Shown: piece by piece, positions 1-6,417 of the stretch | How positions within the stretch are numbered: the first letter of the stretch is position 1 | Layout: every line of letters starts with the position of its first letter | From: a virus | Length of the DNA stretch: 30,783 nucleotides | IMG/VR virus record: IMGVR_UViG_3300044640_000819 | Span: 1 to 30,783 of that record | Reading direction: 5' to 3' (one strand) | The notes under the pieces: generated by a model | What the model saw: only the letters and a program-made list of their open reading frames with translations | Told to the model about the DNA's origin: nothing | Database searches by the model: none | Program-made: the position numbers and the translations under genes

Positions 1-2
1 CA

Positions 3-116
3 TCGGGGGCAAACGCAGGCGTGGCGGTTTACGAGCCCCGGCGACCGTTCACCGTCTTCTCGGTCCTGTATCTGCTGTGCACAGCGCTTATGGTTTGGAG
101 GATCGTGACCCCATGA
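3..116 (+). CDS. C-terminal end of a small membrane protein (partial)
   Basis: Frame 3 is open from the left edge to a TGA at 114-116 and encodes about 37 residues. They end in a hydrophobic stretch (FTVFSVLYLLCTALMVW) followed by RIVTP, which reads as a C-terminal membrane segment after a basic PRRP. The stop overlaps the next ATG (position 113) as ATGA, the translational-coupling pattern seen throughout this window, and this supports the frame. The true start lies upstream of the window. The family is not recognised. Confidence 0.55.
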   Translation, partial: SGANAGVAVYEPRRPFTVFSVLYLLCTALMVWRIVTP

Positions 117-592
117 CCGACTGGATCGAACACACAACCGACACCTGCCCGGTAGACCCGGATACGGTGGTGGAGGTGCGGCTTCGCGGCGGCTACGTGC
201 GGCCTGCGGATAAAGCTGGTGACATGGATTGGGGCAGCTTTTGGGTGGCGTCCTTCAGGCCGCCGCTTGGTTCGCCGATACTGCATCCACTCGACGTCAC
301 CCACTACCGCATCATAACCCCCGCCCCGACTCCGCCTCTGTTTCTGTGCGGTGATCCCGTCAAGCCCCCGGAGCCCGAGATGACCAAGACGCACGATGAC
401 TACACCGGCCCCACGTTCGGTGTCCCGACCAAGCCCGAACCCGACCTCATCACCCTCCGTCTGGAGTGCCTGAAGCTGGCAGTGCAGAGAACACGCTCCC
501 CGGAATACTTCTCGTCGGATATTTCCACGCTTCGGCGGGGCGCCGACGCCCTCCTCCACTACGTCCTCAACGGATCGGTAGACAAGGCGTGA
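113..592 (+). CDS. Hypothetical phage protein, 159 aa
   Basis: The frame is open from an earlier ATG at 77, but ATG 113 is preferred because GGAGG lies at 97-101 and this ATG overlaps the upstream stop (ATGA). The N-terminus (MTDWIEHTTDTCPVDPDT, then VEVRLRGG) resembles small phage proteins that begin with W-I-x-H and a short beta-rich domain with V-E-V-R-x-R-x-G. That resemblance is from memory and gives no function. The middle is proline-rich (about residues 65-120). The end (residues 120-159) looks helical. There is no signal peptide or membrane segment. It is the last convincing plus-strand gene before the 593-1070 gap, so it probably closes a small left-hand operon. Confidence 0.75.
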   Translation: MTDWIEHTTDTCPVDPDTVVEVRLRGGYVRPADKAGDMDWGSFWVASFRPPLGSPILHPLDVTHYRIITPAPTPPLFLCGDPVKPPEPEMTKTHDDYTGPTFGVPTKPEPDLITLRLECLKLAVQRTRSPEYFSSDISTLRRGADALLHYVLNGSVDKA

Positions 593-725
593 GGCTTGGG
601 GCATAGAAGGCAGGCTCAAGCGGATGCAAAAGAGCAACCCGCCCGAAAGGGTCCTGCGGCTTGCGGGGGTAACGGGACTTCCGGCACACGCCACCGACAC
701 GCAGAAGGTCGGGGCGCTACAACTC

Positions 726-771
726 AGGGGCCGGATGGGATGTCGTGGTCCCTACCCGGCCCTTGCCATTT
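726..771 (+). terminator. Hairpin followed by TTGCCATTT, possible terminator
   Basis: GGGCCGG (728-734) pairs with CCGGCCC (756-762). Two more outer pairs and an inner four-pair extension follow after a mismatch. The descending arm runs into CCTTGCCATTT. The 15-base sequence CGGCCCTTGCCATTT (757-771) recurs at 979-993 behind another hairpin. The T-tract is weak, so termination is only a suggestion. It would fit the end of the plus-strand genes at 1-592. Confidence 0.35.
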
Positions 772-961
772 GCGCTATCCAGCTTGCCCACACGCTCAGG
801 TGTGCGGCCATGCGATAGCTACGACGTATAACCTCCAGATTATGCGCTAGGCCTGCGGATATAACAGCACCCTTGACACCCGCCCGCCTCCATGCCAATG
901 GGAAACACTAGGAGCGCGAATTGCGCCGATAGATACCCGCCGTCAGCGCGCTGGCGGTTCG

Positions 962-993
962 AGGGCCGGGGGAAACCTCGGCCCTTGCCATTT
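962..993 (+). terminator. Ten-pair hairpin with GAAA loop, possible terminator or RNA element
   Basis: AGGGCCGGGG (962-971) pairs with CCTCGGCCCT (976-985) through ten pairs, one of them G-U. The loop is GAAA (972-975), a GNRA tetraloop. The downstream bases TGCCATTT match those after the 726-764 hairpin. The stem is strong but the T-tract is interrupted, so it may be a terminator or part of a structured RNA. Confidence 0.4.
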
Positions 994-1039
994 AGCTCCC
1001 CCGCGCGGGAAGCCGGTCGGCGACTGGTGCAACGACCGG

Positions 1040-1072
1040 AGAGGGTCGGGTGCGCGAAAGGCCCGGCCCTCT
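1040..1072 (-). terminator. Hairpin at the 3' end of the minus-strand regulator operon
   Basis: AGAGGGTCGGG (1040-1050) pairs with CCCGGCCCTCT (1062-1072) over 11 positions with one G-U pair and an 11-base loop. It starts at the TAG stop of the minus-strand regulator (1071-1073), the place for an operon terminator. On the minus strand no T-tract follows, so it may instead protect the 3' end. Confidence 0.4.
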
Positions 1073-1301
1073 ACTGCGGCACACCACCCGGCGGCAGGCT
1101 ACCGGCAAGCAGCATTTCGACGGCTAGTGAAACCGGGCCGCTGATTTTGGTCTTTCCGCGCTCATAATCGCGGATGGACTCCCCAGGGTCCCGGCCGCCA
1201 AGGCGCAGGACCCGACCCATCTCGGAGGCCTTAAGCGGTCGCCCAAGGCCCCACATAAGGCCAAGGGTGCGGCGGGCGTTGTAGAGGTCAACTGGGGTCA
1301 A
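1071..1301 (-). CDS. XRE-like DNA-binding regulator, 76 aa
   Basis: This is a probable repressor or antirepressor of the Cro/XRE helix-turn-helix type. The N-terminal helix (DLYNARRTLGL) and the later GESIRDYERGKTKISGP resemble the recognition helix and following turn of XRE proteins (S-I-R-x-[WY]-E-R-G). The central part (LGRPLKASEMGRVLRLGG) would form helices 1-2. An ATG at 1394 would extend the frame, but a TTG at 1299-1301 is preferred: it has GGAG (1311-1314) nine bases upstream and gives the usual size of such regulators. The start overlaps the upstream gene by 14 bases. It is the last gene of a three-gene minus-strand operon whose promoter contains a palindrome, so autoregulation is likely. 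No experimental analogue was recognised. Confidence 0.7.
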   Translation of the reverse strand: MTPVDLYNARRTLGLMWGLGRPLKASEMGRVLRLGGRDPGESIRDYERGKTKISGPVSLAVEMLLAGSLPPGGVPQ

Positions 1302-1467
1302 GTTCGCGTTCTCCAGCTTCGATGGCCTCGCTGACAATGCGAAGCCAGGTCCGATACGGCGGCCAAACGTCGCCCAGCGCGCCTGATGGCCCAAGGCTCT
1401 GAATGTTGCCTTGGGTCGTTTTCAGGGCCTCCAGCATAAGCCGGAGGGCGTTAGGGGCGCCCTTCAC
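1288..1467 (-). CDS. Small hypothetical protein, 59 aa
   Basis: The GTG start at 1465-1467 follows AGGGGG, and the gene overlaps its upstream neighbour by GTGA and the downstream regulator by 14 bases. The product begins MKGAPNALRLMLEALKTTQG and ends GERELDPS. It looks like a soluble, mostly helical protein with a central turn (GPSGALGDVWPP). It is shorter than usual gene-finding thresholds, but the overlaps on both sides and the ribosome-binding site support it. The family is not recognised. Its place between another tiny gene and a DNA-binding regulator suggests a regulatory accessory protein. That is inference. Confidence 0.6.
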   Translation of the reverse strand: MKGAPNALRLMLEALKTTQGNIQSLGPSGALGDVWPPYRTWLRIVSEAIEAGERELDPS

Positions 1468-1613
1468 GCTTGCCCCCTGAGTTCGTCGTAGAGGTCGGAA
1501 ACCATCTGGTCGATCAGATCGGCCCCAAGAACGGCCCGGCAGGCTTCCATGGCGGACATGCCCTCGGCGATCTTGGAGAGGATAGCGGCGCTGATTGCTT
1601 GGGTCTTGGTCAT
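1464..1613 (-). CDS. Small hypothetical protein, 49 aa
   Basis: The ATG at 1611-1613 is preceded by GAGGA seven bases upstream on the minus strand. The protein starts MTKTQAISAAILSKIAEGMS and continues with an E-A-C-R-A-V-L-G helix and the end SDLYDELRGQA. It is compact and all-helical, with no membrane segment. It is first in the three-gene operon and ends in a GTGA overlap with the next gene. The helical pattern I-L-x-K-I-A-x-G-M-x-x-x-E-A could be a small DNA- or protein-binding fold, but no family is assigned. Confidence 0.6.
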   Translation of the reverse strand: MTKTQAISAAILSKIAEGMSAMEACRAVLGADLIDQMVSDLYDELRGQA

Positions 1614-1659
1614 TTGTCTGTCCTCGTCAGGTGGGGCGTCGCCCCGTGTTGATGTCTAG

Positions 1660-1687
1660 ATAATACGGATATTATCCGGCCCGGCAA
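1660..1687 (-). promoter_or_regulatory. Predicted promoter of the minus-strand regulator operon
   Basis: On the minus strand TTGCCG (1687-1682) and TATTAT (1665-1660) are separated by 16 bases. This fits a sigma-70 promoter about 45 bases upstream of the 49-residue gene. The spacer contains the palindrome at 1666-1678, so a bound repressor would block the promoter. Confidence 0.5.
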
Positions 1688-1709
1688 CACCTAATGCGGA
1701 TTAATTCCG
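1666..1709. promoter_or_regulatory. Pair of related palindromes, candidate operators
   Basis: CGGATATTATCCG (1666-1678) is a perfect 13-base palindrome around a central T. It lies inside a second inverted repeat, GATAATA-CGGA-TATTATC (1659-1676). CGGATTAATTCCG (1697-1709) has the same outline, CGGAT-N4-TCCG. The centres are 31 bp apart, about three helical turns, which would place two dimers on one DNA face. They sit between the divergent regulator operon and the terminase genes and are natural targets for the XRE-like protein. The protein-DNA link is inference. Confidence 0.55.
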
Positions 1710-1852
1710 TAAAAAGTTCGCGTCCACTACGGACAAACCCCTTCGGCCCCGTCATCGCGACACCCTACGCAAACCCCGCAGGCGAATGCACGCGGGCCGA
1801 TCCCTCACGCATCGACGCCAGGAGGCCGCGAGGTCTGGCGAGAGAGGCGACC
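1710..1852 (+). other. Leader upstream of terminase small subunit; no separate gene seen
   Basis: The frame of the terminase small subunit is open back to an ATG at 1694, but those codons read as an unlikely basic leader and lack a ribosome-binding site. A loose inverted repeat lies at CGCGGGCC (1791-1798) and GGCCGCG (1824-1830). The stretch could hold the late promoter, an untranslated leader or the packaging recognition site. None can be confirmed by eye. Confidence 0.35.
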
Positions 1853-2158
1853 GTGAAAAACAATCAGCGGAAATCACCCGGCAATGTGGGCGGCGCTCGC
1901 CCCGGCGCGGGAAGGCCCAAGGGCTCCCTCAACAAGGCCACGGCGGACATTAAGGCCGCAGCTCAGGCCTACACCGAAGACGCCCTCGCCACGCTGGCCC
2001 AGATCATGAAGGCGGGTGAGAGCGAAGCGGCGCGGGTCGCGGCGGCAAACTCCATCCTCGACCGTGGGTTCGGAAAGCCCCGGCAGTCGGTGGATTTGGA
2101 CGCCCAGGTCAAAGCCGACTTCTCGACCATCGAGCTGGTGGGTGTGAGCCCTGAGTAA
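1853..2158 (+). CDS. terS: Terminase small subunit-like protein, 101 aa
   Basis: It probably recognises the packaging site and recruits the large terminase. The N-terminal part carries GARPGAGRPKGSLNK (about residues 14-28), the AT-hook-like basic motif found at the start of many phage small terminases, followed by a helical region (residues 30-72) and a short acidic tail. GTG 1853 is preferred over ATG 1694 because GAGAGG (1842-1847) lies just upstream and the motif then starts near residue 14, as usual in this group. It lies directly before the large subunit: the AAGG that overlaps its stop serves as that gene's ribosome-binding site. The assignment rests on the motif plus position. A general DNA-binding role is the main alternative. 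Confidence 0.75.
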   Translation: MKNNQRKSPGNVGGARPGAGRPKGSLNKATADIKAAAQAYTEDALATLAQIMKAGESEAARVAAANSILDRGFGKPRQSVDLDAQVKADFSTIELVGVSPE

Positions 2159-2165
2159 GGTTCAG

Positions 2166-3449
2166 ATGCAAATCCCGGCCAAACTGGTGCCGGTGTTCAT
2201 TGGCCCAGCAGACGTTCGGGGGGCATACGGCGGACGGGGTTCTGCGAAGTCGCGGACGTTTGCTAAGATGACCGCTGCCCGCGCCGTGATGTGGGCTAGG
2301 GCAGGCGAAAGCGGGATTATCCTGTGCGGTCGCCAGTTTATGAACTCGCTGGCCGACTCCTCAATGGAGGAGGTCAAACACGCCATCAACGAAGAGCCTT
2401 GGCTGAAGCCGCACTTTGAGATCGGCGAAAAATACATCCGGACGACCTGCGGGCGCATCGACTACGCCTTCACCGGGCTGGATCGGAACATCGACTCCGT
2501 GAAGTCGAAGAGCCGCATTCGGATTGCATGGATTGATGAGGCCGAGCCAGACACCGAAGAAGGTTGGACCAAGCTGGACCCGACGCTTCGGGAGGAGGAT
2601 TCTGAACTCTGGGTGACATGGAACCCGGAGGGCAAGAACAGCGCAACGCATCGGCGCTTTCGAATGAGCCAAGACCCTCTGGTCAAGGTCATCGAGATGA
2701 ACTGGCGGGACAATCCTTGGTTCCCGGACATTCTGAACCGGAAGCGGTTGAGGGACATGGCAGAGCGCCCGGATCAGTATGACCACATCTGGGAAGGCGG
2801 CTTCAAAGAGATCACAGACGGAGCCTACTTCGCCAGCGCGCTGACGCAGGCCAAGGCGGAGGGCAGGATCGGGAACGTGGCGGCCGACCCGCTTATGACG
2901 TTCCGCGCGTTCTGGGATATCGGCGGGACGGGAGCCAAGGCTGACGCCTGCAGCATCTGGATTGCCCAGTTTATCGGGCGCGAGGTTCGGGTGCTGGACT
3001 ACTACGAGGCGCAGGGCCAGCCGCTGGCCACGCATGTGAATTGGCTGAGGGCCAACGGATACGGTTCGGCCTTGTGTGTGCTTCCCCATGACGGCGCGCA
3101 GTCGGACAAGGTGTTTAGCGTCAGCTACGAAAGCGCTCTGCGGGATGCGGGGTTCTCGGTTGAGGTTGTTCCGAACCAAGGCCGGGGAGCGGCTGCGGAG
3201 CGGATTGAGGCGGTTCGGCGGCTCATGCCTTCGGTCTGGTTCAGCGCTGAGAAGACGGCGCACGGTCGGGACGCTCTTGGCCACTACCACGAGAAGCGGG
3301 ACGAGAAGCGCGGGATCGGGCTGGGGCCAGAGCATGACTGGTCATCGCACGGCGCGGACGCCTTCGGGTTGATGGCTGTATCGTATCAAGCGCCAGTGGT
3401 GGCGAAACGGCCAAGGCCGGTGGCAGCAGCGGGAGGCTGGATGGGATGA
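2166..3449 (+). CDS. terL: Terminase large subunit (ATPase-nuclease), 427 aa
   Basis: This is the motor that pumps DNA into the procapsid and cuts it. The Walker A motif is GGRGSAKSRT (residues 22-31, K28) and Walker B is RIRIAWIDEAE (117-127, D124 and E125). The coupling motif WVTWNP is at 149-154, followed by NWRDNPWF (179-186), typical of the PBSX-like terminase group. The C-terminal RNase H-like nuclease shows FWDIGG (D251), PHDG in the middle, and HGADAFG (D398) near the end. The length is normal for the family. ATG 2166 follows the small subunit by seven bases, and the stop overlaps the portal start as ATGA. All key residues are present, so it should be functional. Confidence 0.95.
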   Translation: MQIPAKLVPVFIGPADVRGAYGGRGSAKSRTFAKMTAARAVMWARAGESGIILCGRQFMNSLADSSMEEVKHAINEEPWLKPHFEIGEKYIRTTCGRIDYAFTGLDRNIDSVKSKSRIRIAWIDEAEPDTEEGWTKLDPTLREEDSELWVTWNPEGKNSATHRRFRMSQDPLVKVIEMNWRDNPWFPDILNRKRLRDMAERPDQYDHIWEGGFKEITDGAYFASALTQAKAEGRIGNVAADPLMTFRAFWDIGGTGAKADACSIWIAQFIGREVRVLDYYEAQGQPLATHVNWLRANGYGSALCVLPHDGAQSDKVFSVSYESALRDAGFSVEVVPNQGRGAAAERIEAVRRLMPSVWFSAEKTAHGRDALGHYHEKRDEKRGIGLGPEHDWSSHGADAFGLMAVSYQAPVVAKRPRPVAAAGGWMG

Positions 3450-5395
3450 AGGAATACGATTCCGACGCCAGCAAGCCCGACGCGCTCAAGGACGCCCTAG
3501 AGGCCTTTGAGAAGTCCGCCGAGCATGACGACCACAACCGCAAGGCCTTCGAGGACGACATCGACTTCGCCTTGCTGGAGAACCAGTGGCCTGAGAAAGT
3601 GCTCCGGGATCGTGAGCTTGAAGGCCGACCCTGCCTGACGGTCAACAAGCTGGCCGCGATGGGCCGCCAGATCGTCAACGACGCGAGGCGCAACAAGCCT
3701 GGGATTACCGTTCACCCGGTGGACAGCGAGGCCGACCCGGAGACGGCTGAGGTTCTGAACGGCATCATCCGGAATATCGAGCAATCGTCTAACGCTGAGG
3801 TTGCCTACGACACGGCGCTTGAGAACGCGGTCTTCGGCGGCTTCGGGTATTTCCGGATCAACACCAAATACACCTCCGACGACACGTTCGATCAGGACAT
3901 CGTCATTGAGCGGATCAGCAACCCGCTTTCGGTGTATCGGGATTGCTACAGCACGGCGGCGGATTCGTCGGACTGGAATTATTGCTTTGTGGTAGACAGC
4001 CTGTCGAAGGCTCAGTTCAAGCGCCAATACCCCGGCGCGGAGCAGGTGGACTGGAAGAGCGAGGCCTGGCGTGACCTGTCGTCGCCTTGGCTGGACGGCG
4101 ACTTTGTGCAGGTGGCGGAATACTGGACCCGCGAGAAGGCGAAGAAGCGCATCCTCCTCCTGTCCGATCAGTCGGTGATCGAGGCCGACGAATACGAGAA
4201 GAACAAGCCCGCCTTCGACGCCGTTGGCCTTCAGGTCATGGCCGAACGCGAGGTCGATACGCACAAGGTCAAGCAGCGGATTATGTCCGGGGCTGAGGTT
4301 CTGGAAACCGTGGATTGGGCGGGGAAGTATATCCCCATCGTCCCGGTCTATGGGACTGAGGTGGTGCTGAAGGGCAAGCGCACCTTCCGCAGCCTCGTTC
4401 GCGGGGCGAAGGACGCTCAGCGGATGTTTAACTACTGGCGCACCACGTCCACCGAACTGGTGGCGATGGCTCCGAAGACCCCGTTCATCGGGCGGAAGGG
4501 TGCGTTTGAGACCGACATCAACAAGTGGGCGACTGCCAACACGCAGAGCCATGCGTTTATCGAGTATGACGGCCCCGAGGCCCCTCAGCGTCAGCCGTTT
4601 GCTGGTGTGCCTGCGGGAGCCCTGCAAGAGGCCCTGAACGCCTCTGACGACATCAAGACCGTGCTTGGCATGTATGACGCCAGCTTGGGAGCCCGGTCGA
4701 ACGAGACGAGCGGAAAGGCCATTATCGCCCGCCAGATGGAGAGCGATAACGCGACCTTCCACTTCATCGACAACCTGTCGCGCGGCATTCGTCACGCGGG
4801 CCGCATCCTGATTGACCTGATCCCCCAGGTCTACAGCGTCCCGAGGGTGCTGCGGATCATCGGTCAGGACGGCGAGCCCGACATGCGCCCGGTGAATCAG
4901 GAGATCAGGACGGAGGAGCGCAACCCGCTCACCGGCCAGATCGAGGAGATCGTGAAAATCTACGACCTGACCGCTGGCCGCTACGACCTGACCGTGTCGG
5001 CTGGGCCTTCGTTCGCCTCCATGCGTCAGGAAGCGGCTTCGCAGATGATCGAGCTGATCCGCGCTTATCCGGATGCGGCCCCGATCATCGGCGACTTGCT
5101 CGTGAAGAACCTCGATTGGCCGGGGGCTGACGAGATCGCCGAACGGATGCAGAAGGCGATGGGCATGGCGGAAGAGGGCGAGGGAGCCCCGCAAGGCCCT
5201 GACCCGCAGGCCATGCAGGTGGTCCAGCGCTACCAGTCGGCCTTGCAGGAGATGCAGCAGCGCTATCAGGCTTTGGAGGCTGACAAGAGCCTCGAAGCCC
5301 GGAAACTCGACATCGCGGCTTTTGACGCTGAGACCAAGCGGATGAGCGCCATGAACCGCGAAACCAGACTGCCCGCCGGTCTTTACACCGGCTGA
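3446..5395 (+). CDS. P22-like portal protein, 649 aa
   Basis: It forms the dodecameric ring at the capsid vertex through which DNA enters and leaves. The sequence matches the P22-type portal pattern: an acidic, charged N-terminus, then YDTALENAVFGGFGYFRI (about residues 120-137), RISNPLSVYRD, and later GARSNETSGKAIIARQ and FIDNLSRGIRHAGRI. The C-terminal 80 residues are helical and glutamine-rich (VQRYQSALQEMQQRYQALEA), consistent with the barrel and crown. P22 gp1 is about 725 residues, so this one is somewhat shorter. ATG 3446 overlaps the terminase stop by four bases. Confidence 0.93.
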   Translation: MKEYDSDASKPDALKDALEAFEKSAEHDDHNRKAFEDDIDFALLENQWPEKVLRDRELEGRPCLTVNKLAAMGRQIVNDARRNKPGITVHPVDSEADPETAEVLNGIIRNIEQSSNAEVAYDTALENAVFGGFGYFRINTKYTSDDTFDQDIVIERISNPLSVYRDCYSTAADSSDWNYCFVVDSLSKAQFKRQYPGAEQVDWKSEAWRDLSSPWLDGDFVQVAEYWTREKAKKRILLLSDQSVIEADEYEKNKPAFDAVGLQVMAEREVDTHKVKQRIMSGAEVLETVDWAGKYIPIVPVYGTEVVLKGKRTFRSLVRGAKDAQRMFNYWRTTSTELVAMAPKTPFIGRKGAFETDINKWATANTQSHAFIEYDGPEAPQRQPFAGVPAGALQEALNASDDIKTVLGMYDASLGARSNETSGKAIIARQMESDNATFHFIDNLSRGIRHAGRILIDLIPQVYSVPRVLRIIGQDGEPDMRPVNQEIRTEERNPLTGQIEEIVKIYDLTAGRYDLTVSAGPSFASMRQEAASQMIELIRAYPDAAPIIGDLLVKNLDWPGADEIAERMQKAMGMAEEGEGAPQGPDPQAMQVVQRYQSALQEMQQRYQALEADKSLEARKLDIAAFDAETKRMSAMNRETRLPAGLYTG

Positions 5396-5398
5396 CAG

Positions 5399-5438
5399 AG
5401 CCCGGCCCGTCGTGAGACGCGCCTTTCCCTTTGATGGA
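5399..5438 (+). promoter_or_regulatory. Leader hairpin copy 1, upstream of scaffold
   Basis: The leader holds GGC-C-CGTC-GTGA-GACG-C-GCC (5404-5423): a 4-bp stem with GTGA loop, a C-C mismatch, then 3 more pairs. TTTCCC and TGATGGA (5432-5438) follow, the latter near the scaffold start. The same arrangement, with a slightly different loop, precedes the coat gene at 6371-6409. The conserved stem with changed loop suggests a functional RNA element such as translation control or mRNA processing. Confidence 0.5.
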
Positions 5439-5446
5439 CCCTACAC

Positions 5447-6367
5447 ATGAGCGAAGACACGACCAATCCGGTCGATGTTGAGGATGATGCCATCCTCGAC
5501 CAGCCGGAAGTCGAGGTTGAAGCGGACGATACCGCCGACATCGACACCGATGAAACCGAAGGCAAGGCCGATGAGGCCCAAGCCGAGGACGACACGGAGG
5601 AGATCGAGCGGGACGGGGTGAAATACCGCATCCCCAAAGCCCTGAAGGATGACCTTCTGCGGCAAGCGGACTATACCCGGAAGACGCAGGAAGTCGCGGA
5701 AGCAAGGCGCGCACTGGAGACGCAGGCCCAAAGCCTCGCCCAGCAAGCCGAACTTGCCCAAGCGACCCTCGAACACCGGACCAACCTGAAGCTGGTCGAA
5801 CAGCAGATCGCTCAGTTTCAGAACACCGACTGGTCAGCCTATTCGGCGCAGTATGGTGCGGACGCCACGGCTGCGGCTATGGCGTCTTGGCAACAATACA
5901 GGGACGCTCATGCGGAACTGTCTGGGGCCATTACCCGCGCAGAGGGTGAAAGTCGGGCGATCAGCGAGCGGAACGCCGCCAACGCGGTTGCTCAGGCCGA
6001 AGCCCAACTGTCGCGGGAGATTGAAGGCTGGGGCGTCGAATATCTCAGCAGCCTTGCCGCTTACGCCTCGAAAGAGTTTGGCGTCAGCGGGCAAGAACTG
6101 AGGGAATCGGTCATCAACCCGGATGGAACACCCGACACACGAACCATTAAGGTTCTCGCGCGGCTCCATAAGGCTGAAACCGAACTCGCCACGCTCAAAG
6201 CCGAGAAAACCAAAGCGCAACAGGCATCGAAGCAAGCTGCCGTCACTCCCGCCAAGGCCGTGGGCCAGCGGGCCGGAGGGTATGAGCCCGGACTGAACGA
6301 CAAGCTTCCCGTCGATGAATGGTTGCGCCGCCGCAACGCCCAACTCGCCAAGGCGAACGGGCGCTAA
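5447..6367 (+). CDS. Scaffolding protein, 306 aa
   Basis: It is likely the internal scaffold for procapsid assembly, expelled or degraded during packaging. The first 55 residues are very acidic, followed by a short motif (RDGVKYRIPKALKDDLLRQA) and a long coiled-coil stretch rich in A, E and Q (about residues 80-240). The C-terminus is basic (PVDEWLRRRNAQLAKANGR), as in scaffolds whose positively charged end contacts coat protein. Position between portal and coat matches P22-like order. Sequence similarity among scaffolds is low, so the call rests on composition and position. Translation probably starts at ATG 5447 with TGATGGA as ribosome-binding site. Confidence 0.85.
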   Translation: MSEDTTNPVDVEDDAILDQPEVEVEADDTADIDTDETEGKADEAQAEDDTEEIERDGVKYRIPKALKDDLLRQADYTRKTQEVAEARRALETQAQSLAQQAELAQATLEHRTNLKLVEQQIAQFQNTDWSAYSAQYGADATAAAMASWQQYRDAHAELSGAITRAEGESRAISERNAANAVAQAEAQLSREIEGWGVEYLSSLAAYASKEFGVSGQELRESVINPDGTPDTRTIKVLARLHKAETELATLKAEKTKAQQASKQAAVTPAKAVGQRAGGYEPGLNDKLPVDEWLRRRNAQLAKANGR

Positions 6368-6370
6368 CCC

Positions 6371-6409
6371 AACCCGGCCCGTCGAGATGACGCGCCTTCC
6401 CATGATGGA
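6371..6409 (+). promoter_or_regulatory. Leader hairpin copy 2, upstream of coat protein
   Basis: ACCCGGCCCGTCGAGATGACGCG-like sequence at 6372-6396 folds as GGC-C-CGTC (6376-6383), loop GAGAT, GACG-C-GCC (6389-6396). CTTCCCA and TGATGGA follow, and the coat ATG is at 6418. It is a direct repeat of the scaffold leader at 5399-5438. Confidence 0.5.
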
Positions 6410-6417
6410 AAATTCAC

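Larger units (their letters stand above)
593..1070. other. Non-coding, hairpin-rich intergenic region
   Basis: No convincing gene is seen across about 480 bases. Two short open frames (596-850 and 624-818) have no good ribosome-binding site, and their second halves do not look protein-like. Instead there is a run of inverted repeats: 726-764, 914-926 (GCGC arms), 940-957 (CCGTCAGC/GCTGGCGG), 962-985, 1000-1009 (CCCGCGCGGG), 1013-1039 (CCGGTCG/CGACCGG) and 1040-1072. A TTGACA hexamer at 873-878 could be a plus-strand -35 box, but the -10 position (about 896-901, CAATGG) is poor. The region could hold terminators for the flanking gene groups, a structured RNA or a replication or packaging site. 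The sequence alone does not decide. Confidence 0.6.

Noticed and set aside
596-850. Short plus-strand frames (84 and 64 codons) in the left intergenic region
   Set aside because: Poor ribosome-binding sites, unconvincing composition in their second halves, and overlap with hairpins at 726-771. A small gene at 624 is not fully excluded.
940-985. Possible tRNA suggested by GGTTCGA at 956-962
   Set aside because: No matching T stem, acceptor stem or anticodon arm can be built around it.
1694-1852. N-terminal extension of the small terminase from ATG 1694
   Set aside because: No ribosome-binding site, it overlaps the operator at 1697-1709, and the family motif would lie too far from the start.
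2361-3335. Minus-strand open frame of 324 codons opposite the large terminase
   Set aside because: The plus strand carries all terminase motifs; the antisense frame is a GC-bias shadow.
3497-5194. Long minus-strand open frame (565 codons) opposite the portal gene
   Set aside because: It mirrors the portal gene exactly, is rich in V, R, L and H as expected for antisense of GC-rich coding DNA, and has no motif.
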